From Pseudomarimonas sp964350895 (GTDB taxonomy: Bacteria > Pseudomonadota > Gammaproteobacteria > Xanthomonadales > Xanthomonadaceae): a stretch of 64,000 nucleotides of DNA. Of this stretch, positions 8,568-16,868 are shown piece after piece (position 1 is the stretch's first letter; each line of letters starts with the position of its first letter). The stretch is from NCBI GenBank assembly GCA_964350895.1, contig CAYGMG010000002.1:1-64000 (forward strand), in the 5' to 3' direction. The translations under genes were made by a program, and so were the position numbers. A model generated the notes under the pieces. It saw only the letters and a list, made by a program, of their open reading frames with translations. It searched no databases and was not told the DNA's origin.

Positions 8568-9076
8568 TTGCGGGCCTTCTCGACCGCATCGAGCAGGGGC
8601 AGCTGCAAGCCTTCAAGCGAGGGCAGGTCGCGTTCGAGCCTCTCGATCTCTTCGCGGAACGCCTGAACATCCTCAAAGCTGCGGTACACCGAGGCGTAAC
8701 GCACATAGGCCACCTGATCGAGTTTCTTGAGCTCGGCCATCACGCCCTCGCCGACCCGCAGCGAGGGCAGTTCGCGCTCACCCGCCAGACGCAGGGCGCG
8801 GATCACTTCGCGCACCGCGTGTTCGATCTTTTCTGCCGGCACCGCGCGCTTCTGCAGCGCGCGATCAAAACTGGTGCGCAGCTTGCGCTCGTCGAAGGGC
8901 TCGCGCCGGCCATCGCTCTTGACGATGCTCGGCAGCTTGATCTCGGCAGTCTCGAAGGTCGAGAAGCGCTCGCCGCAGGACTCGCACTCCCGGCGCCGCC
9001 GGATCGTCGACCCCTCATCCGCCACCCGCGAGTCGATCACCCGCGTGTTCTCGTGCTGGCAGAAGGGGCAGTGCAT
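8564..9076 (-). CDS. nrdR: Transcriptional repressor NrdR
   Basis: A 170-residue nucleotide-sensing repressor of ribonucleotide reductase genes. The N-terminal zinc ribbon has MHCPFC and ECESCGERFSTFE; the following ATP-cone domain starts at about residue 49 (IVKSDGRREPFDERKL) and continues to about residue 140 (VAYVRYASVYRSFED). Residues after about 150 are an Arg/Glu-rich tail. It lies downstream of glyA and upstream of the acetyltransferase and riboflavin genes on the same strand. The heptamer inverted repeat lies between glyA and this gene. Confidence 0.96.
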   Translation of the reverse strand: MHCPFCQHENTRVIDSRVADEGSTIRRRRECESCGERFSTFETAEIKLPSIVKSDGRREPFDERKLRTSFDRALQKRAVPAEKIEHAVREVIRALRLAGERELPSLRVGEGVMAELKKLDQVAYVRYASVYRSFEDVQAFREEIERLERDLPSLEGLQLPLLDAVEKARK

Positions 9077-9084
9077 CAGGGGGC

Positions 9085-9183
9085 CGTGATTCGTGATTCG
9101 TGATTCGTGATCGGGGAAGAGCCGCCGAACCGGCCCGAAGAGATCCGCACTGTCGAATCACGAATCACAAATCACCAATCACG
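9085..9183. repeat. GTGATTC heptamer inverted repeat, copy 1
   Basis: Between nrdR and glyA. The left arm (9085-9113) is more than three tandem copies of the 7-mer GTGATTC; the right arm (9154-9183) is four tandem copies of its complement (GAATCAC, GAATCAC, AAATCAC, CAATCAC). A loop of about 40 bases separates them. The RNA of either strand would fold into a long hairpin. A second copy sits at 33377-33527. Similar heptamer repeats are widespread in xanthomonad intergenic DNA. Confidence 0.85.
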
Positions 9184-9188
9184 TTCAG

Positions 9189-10439
9189 TCAGCCATACAC
9201 CGGGAACGCACGGCACTGCGCGGTCACCGCGTCGCGCACCCGCGCCAGCACGGCCGCATCGGAGGGCGCGTCGAGCACGTCGGCGATCCAGCCGGCCAGA
9301 TCGCTGCAGGCTTTCTCGTCATAGCCGCGGGTGGTTACCGCGGGCGTACCGATGCGCAGACCGGAAGTAACGAAAGGCGAGCGTGGATCGCCCGGCACCG
9401 CGTTCTTGTTGACCGTGATATGCGCTTCGCCGAGCGCAGCCTCGGCATCCTTGCCGGTCACATCGCGACCGATCAGGTCGATCAGCATCAGATGATTCTC
9501 GGTGCCGCCGGAGACGATCTTGTAGCCGCGCTGCATCAGCGTCGCGGCCATCGCCTGGGCGTTTTTCACTACCTGCTGCTGGTAGGTCTTGAACGAGGGC
9601 TCCAACGCCTCCTTGAAGGCCACCGCCTTGGCCGCGATGACGTGCATCAGCGGGCCGCCCTGGGTACCGGGGAAGACCAGCGACTGGAACTTCTTCTCCA
9701 GCGCCTCATTGGCGCGGGCAAGGATGATTCCGCCGCGCGGCCCGCGCAGCGTCTTGTGGGTGGTCGAGGTGACCACATCGGCGTGCGGCACCGGATTCGG
9801 ATAGACGCCGGCAGCAACCAGCCCGGCAACATGGGCCATGTCGACGAAGAAGTAGGCATCGACCGACTTCGCAATCGCCGCCATCCGCTCCCAGTCGATG
9901 ATCTGCGAGTAGGCCGAGAAGCCGCCGATCAGCATCTTCGGCCGATGCTCCTGGGCCAGGCGCTCGACCTCGGCATAGTCGATCAGACCATTCTCATCGA
10001 CCCCGTACTGCACGGCGTTGAACAGCTTGCCGCTGAAGTTGACCTTGGCGCCGTGGGTCAGGTGCCCGCCGTGCGCAAGGCTCATGCCGAGAATGGTGTC
10101 GCCGGGGCTGAGCAGTGCCAGATACACCGCGGCATTGGCCTGTGAGCCGGAATGCGGCTGCACGTTGGCGTAGTCGGCGCCGAACAGCTGCTTGACCCGC
10201 TCGATCGCCAGCCGTTCGGCGACGTCGACGTGCTCACAGCCGCCGTAGTAGCGCTTGCCCGGGTAACCTTCCGCGTACTTGTTGGTCAGCACGCTGCCCT
10301 GTGCCTCCATCACCCGCTCGCTGGCGTAGTTTTCCGAGGCGATCAGTTCGACATGATCCTCCTGACGCTGCAGCTCGGCGGCCATCGCCGCGGCCAGCTC
10401 GGGATCGTATTCGGCAATCTTCGTGACAGGGCTTACCAT
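9189..10439 (-). CDS. glyA: Serine hydroxymethyltransferase
   Basis: PLP enzyme that interconverts serine and glycine while charging tetrahydrofolate with a one-carbon unit; cytoplasmic dimer. The 416-residue length is typical. Seen: LIASENYAS near the N-terminus, the YAEGYPGKRYYGG loop, HSGSQAN, the PLP aspartate/histidine block FVDMAHVAGL, and the Schiff-base lysine in STTHKTLRGPRGG (Lys about 229). The start at 10439 has no strong Shine-Dalgarno site. It is the first gene of the glyA-nrdR-ribDEB direction and is divergent from ettA. Confidence 0.97.
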   Translation of the reverse strand: MVSPVTKIAEYDPELAAAMAAELQRQEDHVELIASENYASERVMEAQGSVLTNKYAEGYPGKRYYGGCEHVDVAERLAIERVKQLFGADYANVQPHSGSQANAAVYLALLSPGDTILGMSLAHGGHLTHGAKVNFSGKLFNAVQYGVDENGLIDYAEVERLAQEHRPKMLIGGFSAYSQIIDWERMAAIAKSVDAYFFVDMAHVAGLVAAGVYPNPVPHADVVTSTTHKTLRGPRGGIILARANEALEKKFQSLVFPGTQGGPLMHVIAAKAVAFKEALEPSFKTYQQQVVKNAQAMAATLMQRGYKIVSGGTENHLMLIDLIGRDVTGKDAEAALGEAHITVNKNAVPGDPRSPFVTSGLRIGTPAVTTRGYDEKACSDLAGWIADVLDAPSDAAVLARVRDAVTAQCRAFPVYG

Positions 10440-10662
10440 CGGGCCATCACCAGGTCGGGAATCAGCAGGATAGGGTACCCGATCGCCCCCCGGCCTTGCG
10501 CAAATGGCCCCTCCTCCCGGTCAGGCCGGACCCTTGCCGGATGCGCCCCCGCACGGCCCTGAGCCACGTTCGGCGGGCCCTGTACGGCTGCGCCGGGGTC
10601 GATGCCAGCGATGAAAACAAGCGCTTCGCCGCTGGCAAATGGCCGCTGTGCGGCCTTTCGTA

Positions 10663-10668
10663 GATAAT
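10663..10668 (+). promoter_or_regulatory. Possible -10 element for ettA
   Basis: GATAAT (five of six matches to TATAAT) lies 61 bases upstream of the ettA start in the 290-base glyA/ettA divergent region. At the correct distance upstream there is only TGGCCG, a poor -35, and a small GGCCGC/GCGGCC hairpin overlaps that stretch. This is weak evidence. Confidence 0.3.
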
Positions 10669-10729
10669 GTGCGCCCTTCTTCGGCTGCCCTTTCTGCGGC
10701 GGCCCTCCGACAAGGTCGACGCGAAAGCC

Positions 10730-12391
10730 ATGCAGTACATCTACACCATGAACGGGGTGAGCAAGGTCGTACCCCCGAAGCGCCAGATCATCAAGGACAT
10801 CTCACTTTCCTTTTTCCCTGGCGCGAAGATCGGCCTGCTCGGACTGAACGGCTCAGGCAAGTCGACCGTGCTGCGGATCATGGCCGGCGTGGACAAGGAT
10901 TTTGTCGGCGAGGCGCGTCCCCAGGCGGGGATCAAGGTCGGCTATCTGGAACAGGAGCCGCGCCTCAACCCCGAGCAGAGCGTTCGCGAAGCGGTCGAGG
11001 AAGGCGTGGGTGAAGTGCTGCAGGCCCAGGCGATGCTGGAAAAGGTCTACGCCGCCTATGCCGAGGACGGCGCCGATTTCGATGCTCTGGCCAAGGAGCA
11101 GGAGCGCCTGGAGGCGATTCTCGCCGCCGGCGACGCACACACCCTGGAAAACCAGCTGGAAGTGGCCGCCGATGCGCTGCGCCTGCCGCCCTGGGAGGCC
11201 ATCATCGGCAACCTGTCCGGCGGCGAGAAGCGCCGCGTAGCGCTGTGCCGCCTGCTGCTGCAAAAGCCCGACATGCTGCTGCTGGACGAGCCGACCAACC
11301 ATCTGGATGCAGAGTCGGTGGAATGGCTGGAGCAGTTCCTGGCCCGCTACTCCGGCACCGTGGTGGCGGTCACCCATGATCGCTACTTCCTCGACAACGC
11401 CGCCGAGTGGATCCTCGAACTGGACCGCGGCCGCGGCATCCCGTGGAAGGGCAACTACACCGACTGGCTGGTGCAGAAGGACGAGCGCCTGAAGCAGGAA
11501 GAGGGCCAGGAAAAGGCCCGTCAGAAGGCGATCCAGAAAGAGCTGGAGTGGGCCCGTCAGAACGCCAAGGGCGGACGCAGCAAGGGCAAGGCGCGCCTGG
11601 GGCGGCTGGAAGAGCTGCAGTCGGTCGACTACCAGCGGCGCATGGAAACCAACGAGATCTTCATCCCGCCGGGCGAGCGCCTGGGCAACAACGTGGTCGA
11701 GTTCAAGAACGTCAGCAAGAGCTACGGTGACCGCCTGCTGATCGACGATCTGAGCTTCATCGTTCCGCCCGGCGCGATCATCGGCATCATCGGTCCCAAC
11801 GGCGCCGGCAAGTCGACCCTGTTCCGCATGCTGATGGGTCTTGAGAAGCCCGACAGCGGCGAGATCGTGGTCGGTCCGACGGTCAAGCTGGCCTATGTCG
11901 ACCAGAGCCGCGACAAGCTGGAAGGCGACCACAACGTCTTCCAGGAAGTCTCCGGCGGCAGCGACATCCTCAACATCAACGGCGTCGAGATCCAGTCACG
12001 CGCCTACATCGGCCGCTTCAACTTCAAGGGCCAGGACCAGCAGAAGCTGGTCGGCACCCTGTCCGGCGGTGAGCGCGGCCGGCTGCACCTGGCCAAGACC
12101 CTGCTGCAGGGCGGCAACGTGCTGCTGCTCGACGAACCGTCCAACGACCTCGACGTGGAAACCCTGCGCGCGCTGGAAGATGCGCTGCTGGAGTTCCCCG
12201 GCAACACCTTCGTGATCTCGCATGACCGCTGGTTCCTCGACCGCATCGCGACCCACATCCTCGCCTTCGAGGGTGACTCGCACGTCGAGTTCTTCCAGGG
12301 CAACTACCGCGAATACGAGGAAGACAAGAAGCGCCGCCTGGGTAGCGAGGCCGCCGGCCCGCATCGCCTGCGCTTCAAGGCGCTGAAGTAG
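10730..12391 (+). CDS. ettA: Energy-dependent translational throttle protein EttA (ABC-F)
   Basis: ABC-F protein that binds the ribosomal E site and gates the first elongation step according to ATP/ADP ratio. I start it at 10730 because MQYIYTMNGVSKVVPPKRQI matches the conserved EttA N-terminus; the frame opens 21 codons earlier. Two ABC cassettes are present: Walker A GLNGSGKST (residues 38-46) with LSGGEKRR and LLLDEPTNHLDAES; then GPNGAGKST with LSGGERGR and LLLDEPSNDLDVE. Between them is the charged P-site tRNA-interaction motif linker (WARQNAKGGRSKGKARL). The total of 553 residues is the standard EttA length. No membrane segments. Confidence 0.96.
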   Translation: MQYIYTMNGVSKVVPPKRQIIKDISLSFFPGAKIGLLGLNGSGKSTVLRIMAGVDKDFVGEARPQAGIKVGYLEQEPRLNPEQSVREAVEEGVGEVLQAQAMLEKVYAAYAEDGADFDALAKEQERLEAILAAGDAHTLENQLEVAADALRLPPWEAIIGNLSGGEKRRVALCRLLLQKPDMLLLDEPTNHLDAESVEWLEQFLARYSGTVVAVTHDRYFLDNAAEWILELDRGRGIPWKGNYTDWLVQKDERLKQEEGQEKARQKAIQKELEWARQNAKGGRSKGKARLGRLEELQSVDYQRRMETNEIFIPPGERLGNNVVEFKNVSKSYGDRLLIDDLSFIVPPGAIIGIIGPNGAGKSTLFRMLMGLEKPDSGEIVVGPTVKLAYVDQSRDKLEGDHNVFQEVSGGSDILNINGVEIQSRAYIGRFNFKGQDQQKLVGTLSGGERGRLHLAKTLLQGGNVLLLDEPSNDLDVETLRALEDALLEFPGNTFVISHDRWFLDRIATHILAFEGDSHVEFFQGNYREYEEDKKRRLGSEAAGPHRLRFKALK

Positions 12392-12436
12392 CCAGGCCCG
12401 AGTTGCCGCGGTCGCGCAGGCGCGCTGCGGCAGCGC

Positions 12437-13297
12437 TCAGCTGATCGGCTGACGGGCACGCCAGGCCGCGCGCAGCGCCGCCCATGGGTAGTGCGCGATG
12501 AGCCCGAGTGCGATCGACAGGCTGACCCACCACGGCGACCGGGCGCGGTCGAACTTGCTGTAGTAGCGCCACATCCCGCGGTGTTTTTGCCACTCCACCC
12601 AGAACGGCCGACGCCGGCTGCTGGTGCCCTTGAGATGCTGCACGCGAACGCGCGGAGCAATGCCGACCCAGGCGCCGTGCTCCCGCACCCGCCGGCACAG
12701 GTCCAGATCCTCGCAGTGCAGGCGGTAGCCTTCATCGAAGCCGCCAAGCTCAACAAACAGCTCGCGCGGCAGCAGCATGAGCGCGCCGGACACGCCTTCC
12801 AACGCTTCGAACTCGGGCGCGGCGGCGCCATCCGACCCCCAGTCAGGAGTGGGCAGGTCGAGGCGCCCGCCGAGCAGCTGGCGCGGCCGCGGCGCAAGCC
12901 GCCGTGAAGCAGGCTGCGGGCTGCCATCGGACTCCAGCAGCTGGGCGCCCAGCAGGCCCTCGCCCGCCCTGCTGTGTGCCACCCGCAGCAAATCCGCGAC
13001 CGCCGTCGGACCAAGCAGACAGTCCGGATTGAGGAACAGCAGCCATTCGCAGCGAGTCAGGGCTGCGCCCTGGTTGCAGGCCACGGCAAAGCCCGGATTG
13101 CCCTGATTGCGCAGCCAGCGGATCCCGCCCGCGTCCTCAAGCAACGTCGCATGATCGACCAGCGAGCCGTTGTCGACAACCACGATGTCGAGAGTCAGCC
13201 CGACCTGCTGCTGCAGCGCCCGGATGCAGCGAGCAAAACCAAACTCGCTGTTATGGGTGACGATGACCACATGACAGCGCGCGGCGTCGGCGCTCAA
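12437..13297 (-). CDS. Family 2 glycosyltransferase (rhamnosyltransferase-like)
   Basis: GT-A glycosyltransferase, about 286 residues. Seen: the N-terminal nucleotide-binding strand HVVIVTHNS, VVVDNGS, NPGFAVACNQGA, the metal-binding region LLFLNPDC in place of a DxD, and a late GGFDEGYRLHCEDLDLCRR acceptor block. The last 60 residues are aromatic and hydrophobic, suggesting membrane association, as in WbbL-like rhamnosyltransferases. I place the start at a TTG (13297) that overlaps the TGA of the upstream gene; a GTG ten codons later is the alternative. It is the last gene of the exporter operon and converges on ettA with 45 bases between, containing an imperfect GC-rich hairpin. Confidence 0.85.
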   Translation of the reverse strand: MSADAARCHVVIVTHNSEFGFARCIRALQQQVGLTLDIVVVDNGSLVDHATLLEDAGGIRWLRNQGNPGFAVACNQGAALTRCEWLLFLNPDCLLGPTAVADLLRVAHSRAGEGLLGAQLLESDGSPQPASRRLAPRPRQLLGGRLDLPTPDWGSDGAAAPEFEALEGVSGALMLLPRELFVELGGFDEGYRLHCEDLDLCRRVREHGAWVGIAPRVRVQHLKGTSSRRRPFWVEWQKHRGMWRYYSKFDRARSPWWVSLSIALGLIAHYPWAALRAAWRARQPIS

Positions 13298-15132
13298 GCT
13301 TCCTCGCCCAGCCACCCTGCTGACTCTTCGCGGGCAAGTTCCCAGGCCGCCGGCCAGCTGCGCAGGCCTTGGCACAGCGCGGTAGCCTCCTGGCGGAACG
13401 CCGCCACGCAGCCTTCCTTGCTGGCATCCGAGGCCCAACCCGCCAGACGGGGAGTGCCGCGCTCTACCAGGGCCTTGGCATTGACCTCGACCAGGGACGC
13501 CATGTCCTTGCGCCAGGCCTGCGGCAGGCTCTTGTCCGAGGTGGCGACGGCCTGCATCTTCTCGATCAGCAGGGAGCGGCGGTAGGCCAGGTACTCGCCG
13601 AGGTAGGACAGGACGCCTGCTTCGCTGCCTGCAGCCAGATCCTCCAGCTTGGCGGTGAATACGCCCAGCCGCTGATCCGGGCCGGCGCCGTAAAGGTCAC
13701 CTTGCACGTGCCGAGCCAGCTCGCCAAGACAATGGTTGATATCCGGCGTCTCCGGCTTGCCGAGCAGTTCCTGGCGACCGCGCGCAGCTTCCTGTTTGTG
13801 GCCGATGGCGAAGGGCATGTCCACCTGCACGACATCCGCGTAGGCCACCGTGCACAGGGCGCTGAACAGGGCGTCTTCGCCGCGACCGAAGGCACTGGTC
13901 GGCGGCAGCATGCGCGAATTGTCCACCGCAAACGGCGTAAACGACCCGCCGTCCGAGATCTGGTAACGGCTGCTCCCCCACCAGACCGGCGGGTCAGCCG
14001 ACAGCGCGCGCCAGCTGTCATCGGACTGGCACAGCGCGGCGCGTGCCTGCTGGTCGAGCAGAAAGACCCAGCCGATGCCCGACGCGCCGCTCTGTCCGCG
14101 GTGGCCGTTGACCGTGCTCAGCACGCGCCTGCCAGGATCGAGCCAGGGCAGCTTGCTCGGCGCCATGCCCACCAGAGCGCGGCGCTCCAGGCGCATGCCG
14201 GGATGCTTGCGCAGCAGCGATCCAAGCGACTGGCCGCAAATGTCCAGATGCTCTTGCAGCACGTCACCCTCGGGGTCCACACCCGATGCCAGGGCGGCCT
14301 CTACCGAGCCGAAGGTGCGCACTGCCCAGCCAAGCGGCGCGCACGCCGCGCCAGCGACATGTTCGGGATGGCGGCGCAGTGGAAACAGGAAGTCATCGTC
14401 GAGCAGCATGTAGCGCCGGCCCGCAGCGAGCAGGGAGATCAGGTTCTTGCCGATGCCGCCGCCGCGCCGTCCGGCATAGCCCTCGCTGCGCCGAAGCAGT
14501 GCGCCGGCTGCGGGTCCGACCCGGGAATCGATTTGCTGGATGATTCGATCCCACTGCTCGCGGCCTACGTAGCGCGCGGAGACGGTTACCTGCTCACCGA
14601 AATGGGCGAGCTGCTGCCGGTGCGTCGCCGCGGCATCCTGATCGGTCGAGTCGTCGACCACGATCACCTCCGTGGGCAGACCGAAGCGGCGGTCATGCTC
14701 GATCAGGCTTTCCAGCAGGGCATGCAGCTGTTCCGGTCGATTGCAGGCGCGGATGAACAGGCCGCCGAGCGGCGCCTGCTGCAGGGCCGGCTGCTCGTCG
14801 AAGCGCCTCAGCCAGGCATCGTCGGAGACCAGCAAGCCGCGCGATGCCAGGCCTTCGAGCACCCGGCGCACCGGTGCCTCCTGCCCCTTGAGGCCGGGCA
14901 TCTGCTCGGCAACCCGGCGCACATGCAGGTCCATCGGCTGGAATTCGCGGCACACGTCCAGCGCCTGCAGCACCTGCAGGGTCATGACGTGGGACTGCTT
15001 GCGTTCGGGGTCGAAGAACACGACTTCGTCGGGCCCCAGCCGGCCGGCACTTCCCTCGATCGAAGCGAACAGCGGCTGACCGGGATCGACAGGCCGGGTA
15101 GAGGCCTGCGCGGGAACGACTGGTGTATTCAT
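13294..15132 (-). CDS. Large glycosyltransferase-like protein with N-terminal PqqD-like segment
   Basis: A 612-residue protein. Residues about 35-108 (VVFFDPERKQSHVMTLQVLQ..., ending LEGLASRGLLVSDD) resemble the winged-helix PqqD-like fold. Residues about 120-330 look like a GT-A glycosyltransferase: FIRACNRPEQL, EVIVVDDSTD, GKNLISLLAAG, then the DxD-type motif MLLDDDFLFP. The remaining ~280 residues (SGIGWVFLL, GRGEDALFSALC, a Lys/Glu helical tail) are unassigned; the GRGEDALF block may be the acceptor or catalytic-base region. Cytoplasmic, no membrane segment. It overlaps the methyltransferase gene upstream by four bases and the next glycosyltransferase by four. The PqqD-like call rests on pattern only. 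Confidence 0.65.
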   Translation of the reverse strand: MNTPVVPAQASTRPVDPGQPLFASIEGSAGRLGPDEVVFFDPERKQSHVMTLQVLQALDVCREFQPMDLHVRRVAEQMPGLKGQEAPVRRVLEGLASRGLLVSDDAWLRRFDEQPALQQAPLGGLFIRACNRPEQLHALLESLIEHDRRFGLPTEVIVVDDSTDQDAAATHRQQLAHFGEQVTVSARYVGREQWDRIIQQIDSRVGPAAGALLRRSEGYAGRRGGGIGKNLISLLAAGRRYMLLDDDFLFPLRRHPEHVAGAACAPLGWAVRTFGSVEAALASGVDPEGDVLQEHLDICGQSLGSLLRKHPGMRLERRALVGMAPSKLPWLDPGRRVLSTVNGHRGQSGASGIGWVFLLDQQARAALCQSDDSWRALSADPPVWWGSSRYQISDGGSFTPFAVDNSRMLPPTSAFGRGEDALFSALCTVAYADVVQVDMPFAIGHKQEAARGRQELLGKPETPDINHCLGELARHVQGDLYGAGPDQRLGVFTAKLEDLAAGSEAGVLSYLGEYLAYRRSLLIEKMQAVATSDKSLPQAWRKDMASLVEVNAKALVERGTPRLAGWASDASKEGCVAAFRQEATALCQGLRSWPAAWELAREESAGWLGEEA

Positions 15133-15995
15133 CGTGACTCCTTGTCTGCTTCGTCCGGGTTGCCGCCGAGCTGCTCGCGCAGCGCAGCAATCTCCTGCTC
15201 CAGCTCCTGTATGCGCATGCCAGCCTGCATGTTCTTGCGCACTTCGTGGTCGTAGTGGCGATACACGCTCTCGGCCTGGTCGCCAAACAGGTCAAGCGAC
15301 GGCAACGCTTTCAGCGCACCGGCGTCTCGCGAGCAGGCAGCGATCCAGTACACGGGCTCGTAGCCCAGACCGGCGCTTTGCGCCCCGTGCGTCGTCGCCG
15401 ACCAGTGGCCGTCGCGCTCCGCGTCCCAGATCACCGACTGGAACAGCAGCTTGTGTCCGAGCATGCGCAGAGCGGCGAACCGTCGGCCCAGCATTTCCTG
15501 GAATTCCTCGCGGTACAGCTCGCGGACGTGGAACTCGTTGGCATGTCCGGTGAGGTCTGAATAGACCCGCTTGTCCGGGGTGGAGATCAGCAGGATGCCG
15601 TCGGGCGCCAGACGCTCCGCGAATCCGTCAAGCATGGATTCCTGGCTCTCGACATGCTCCAGGGTCTCGAAGCTGACGATCAGATCGAAAGGGCCCTGGG
15701 CCTGGTCGGCCAAGGCGGTGACGTCAGCCTCGGAAAAAGCCAGATTCGAGAGCTCGCCGTAGCGCTCCCGGGCATGCGCGACTGCCTTGGCAGACAGGTC
15801 CACGCCCTGCACGAAGGCCGCACGCGAGGCCAGCAAGGCGCTGCCGTAGCCCTCGCCGCAGGCTGCATCGAGCACCCGCTTGCCGGCGGCAAGCGAGGCA
15901 GCGAAGGCATAGCGATGAACGTGCTCGTACCAGATCTCGCGCACGCATTCGGGGGTAAATCGCTCCCCGGTGAATTCCAGCTGTGGCTCTGACAT
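15129..15995 (-). CDS. Class I SAM-dependent methyltransferase with C-terminal coiled coil
   Basis: A 288-residue methyltransferase, probably acting on a sugar or a glycan end. Motif I is VLDAACGEGYGSALLA, the acidic ribose-binding strand is VQGVDLS, and post-motif LIVSFETLEHVESQESML is the standard Rossmann methyltransferase core. The N-terminal FTGERFTPE segment is frequent in methyltransferases of polysaccharide clusters. The final ~40 residues (QAGMRIQELEQEIAALREQL) form a short coiled coil, a feature of chain-length-regulating or complex-forming enzymes in ABC-exported O-antigen systems such as WbdD; here it is far shorter than in WbdD. Overlaps the next gene by four bases. Confidence 0.85.
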   Translation of the reverse strand: MSEPQLEFTGERFTPECVREIWYEHVHRYAFAASLAAGKRVLDAACGEGYGSALLASRAAFVQGVDLSAKAVAHARERYGELSNLAFSEADVTALADQAQGPFDLIVSFETLEHVESQESMLDGFAERLAPDGILLISTPDKRVYSDLTGHANEFHVRELYREEFQEMLGRRFAALRMLGHKLLFQSVIWDAERDGHWSATTHGAQSAGLGYEPVYWIAACSRDAGALKALPSLDLFGDQAESVYRHYDHEVRKNMQAGMRIQELEQEIAALREQLGGNPDEADKESR

Positions 15996-16025
15996 TCCGA
16001 TGACAACACCAGCAAGTGGCGGCGT

Positions 16026-16868
16026 TTACCCAGCCGCGAGTGCTTGAGCGAGGCGCTCCCGATAGGGCTTGAGCGGATCGCGAACGATGAATTCTGCAAC
16101 CCGCGCATTGTAGTGCGGGTAGCGGGCGAGCAGGCGCCTGAGGTTCTCGCCGCCCGACTTCAGGCCGACCTGCGAAAACGAAGCGCCGCCCTGATGGGCA
16201 ACGTAGGCGGTCGCGCACAGCGCATTGCGCCAGCCATGGGCAGCGGCGCGCAGGCAGAAATCGTTCTCCTCCCCGTAGCCTCGGCCGAAGGTCGCCCCGT
16301 CGAATCCGCCCAGGCTGCGCCAGGCCGCGCGCCGTATGTACATCGCGAAGCCGACTCCGGTCGGCAGATCGGGCAGTGGCAGGTCGGACAGCGAGGCCGT
16401 GGCCTTCGCGATGCGCTCGCGCAGCGCTGCGTCAGGCATGGCAGCTGCCCTGCACAGCTCCGGAAACGAACAGATCTCGGCGTTGTTCGACCAAGGGGTC
16501 AGAGTAGCGATCCTGGGGTCGGAGGCTGCTGCCTCGCTCAGGCGATCCAGCCAGCCCGCGCTGACCTCGGTATCCGAGTTGAGCAGGACCACGTCGCTGT
16601 CTCCGGTTTCCGACAGCGCGGCATTGATGTTGGCAACGAAACCCAGGTTGTGGCTGCGACGGACCACGCTTACCCGGGCGTGGCAGCCACTGGCGAAGCG
16701 CGCGCACAGGTCCACTACGGCGTGCTCGGTCGACGCATCATCAGCAATGAGCACCTGATCGGCTTCCGTCAGGGTGCGCTGCAGGGAGTCAAGGCAGGCC
16801 GCCAACGCGTCGGCGGCGTTGTAGACCGGCACCACCACAAACGGGCGAGTCGCCGCGCTCACGACCAT
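16026..16868 (-). CDS. Family 2 glycosyltransferase
   Basis: A 280-residue GT-A glycosyltransferase. FVVVPVYNAADALAACLDSL, VLIADDAST, HNLGFVANINAAL and the metal site VVLLNSDTEV are all present in order. LPTGVGFAMYIRR and GGFDGATFGRGYGEENDFCLRA form the acceptor and catalytic-base region seen in cell-surface polysaccharide transferases. No membrane segment. It starts ten bases inside the wzt-like gene, so its translation depends on the exporter ATPase being translated. The donor sugar cannot be read from sequence. Confidence 0.88.
   Translation of the reverse strand: MVVSAATRPFVVVPVYNAADALAACLDSLQRTLTEADQVLIADDASTEHAVVDLCARFASGCHARVSVVRRSHNLGFVANINAALSETGDSDVVLLNSDTEVSAGWLDRLSEAAASDPRIATLTPWSNNAEICSFPELCRAAAMPDAALRERIAKATASLSDLPLPDLPTGVGFAMYIRRAAWRSLGGFDGATFGRGYGEENDFCLRAAAHGWRNALCATAYVAHQGGASFSQVGLKSGGENLRRLLARYPHYNARVAEFIVRDPLKPYRERLAQALAAG

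Noticed and set aside
9085..9183. CRISPR-like short repeats
   Set aside because: Units are 7 bases, directly tandem, with an inverted second half and no spacers, so not a CRISPR array.
9077..9188. Intrinsic terminator for glyA
   Set aside because: The heptamer hairpin has an AT-rich stem and no U-tract, and genes continue in the same direction without another promoter.
13369..15255. Plus-strand open frame opposite the large glycosyltransferase
   Set aside because: Shadow; no ribosome site, no domain, low-complexity composition.
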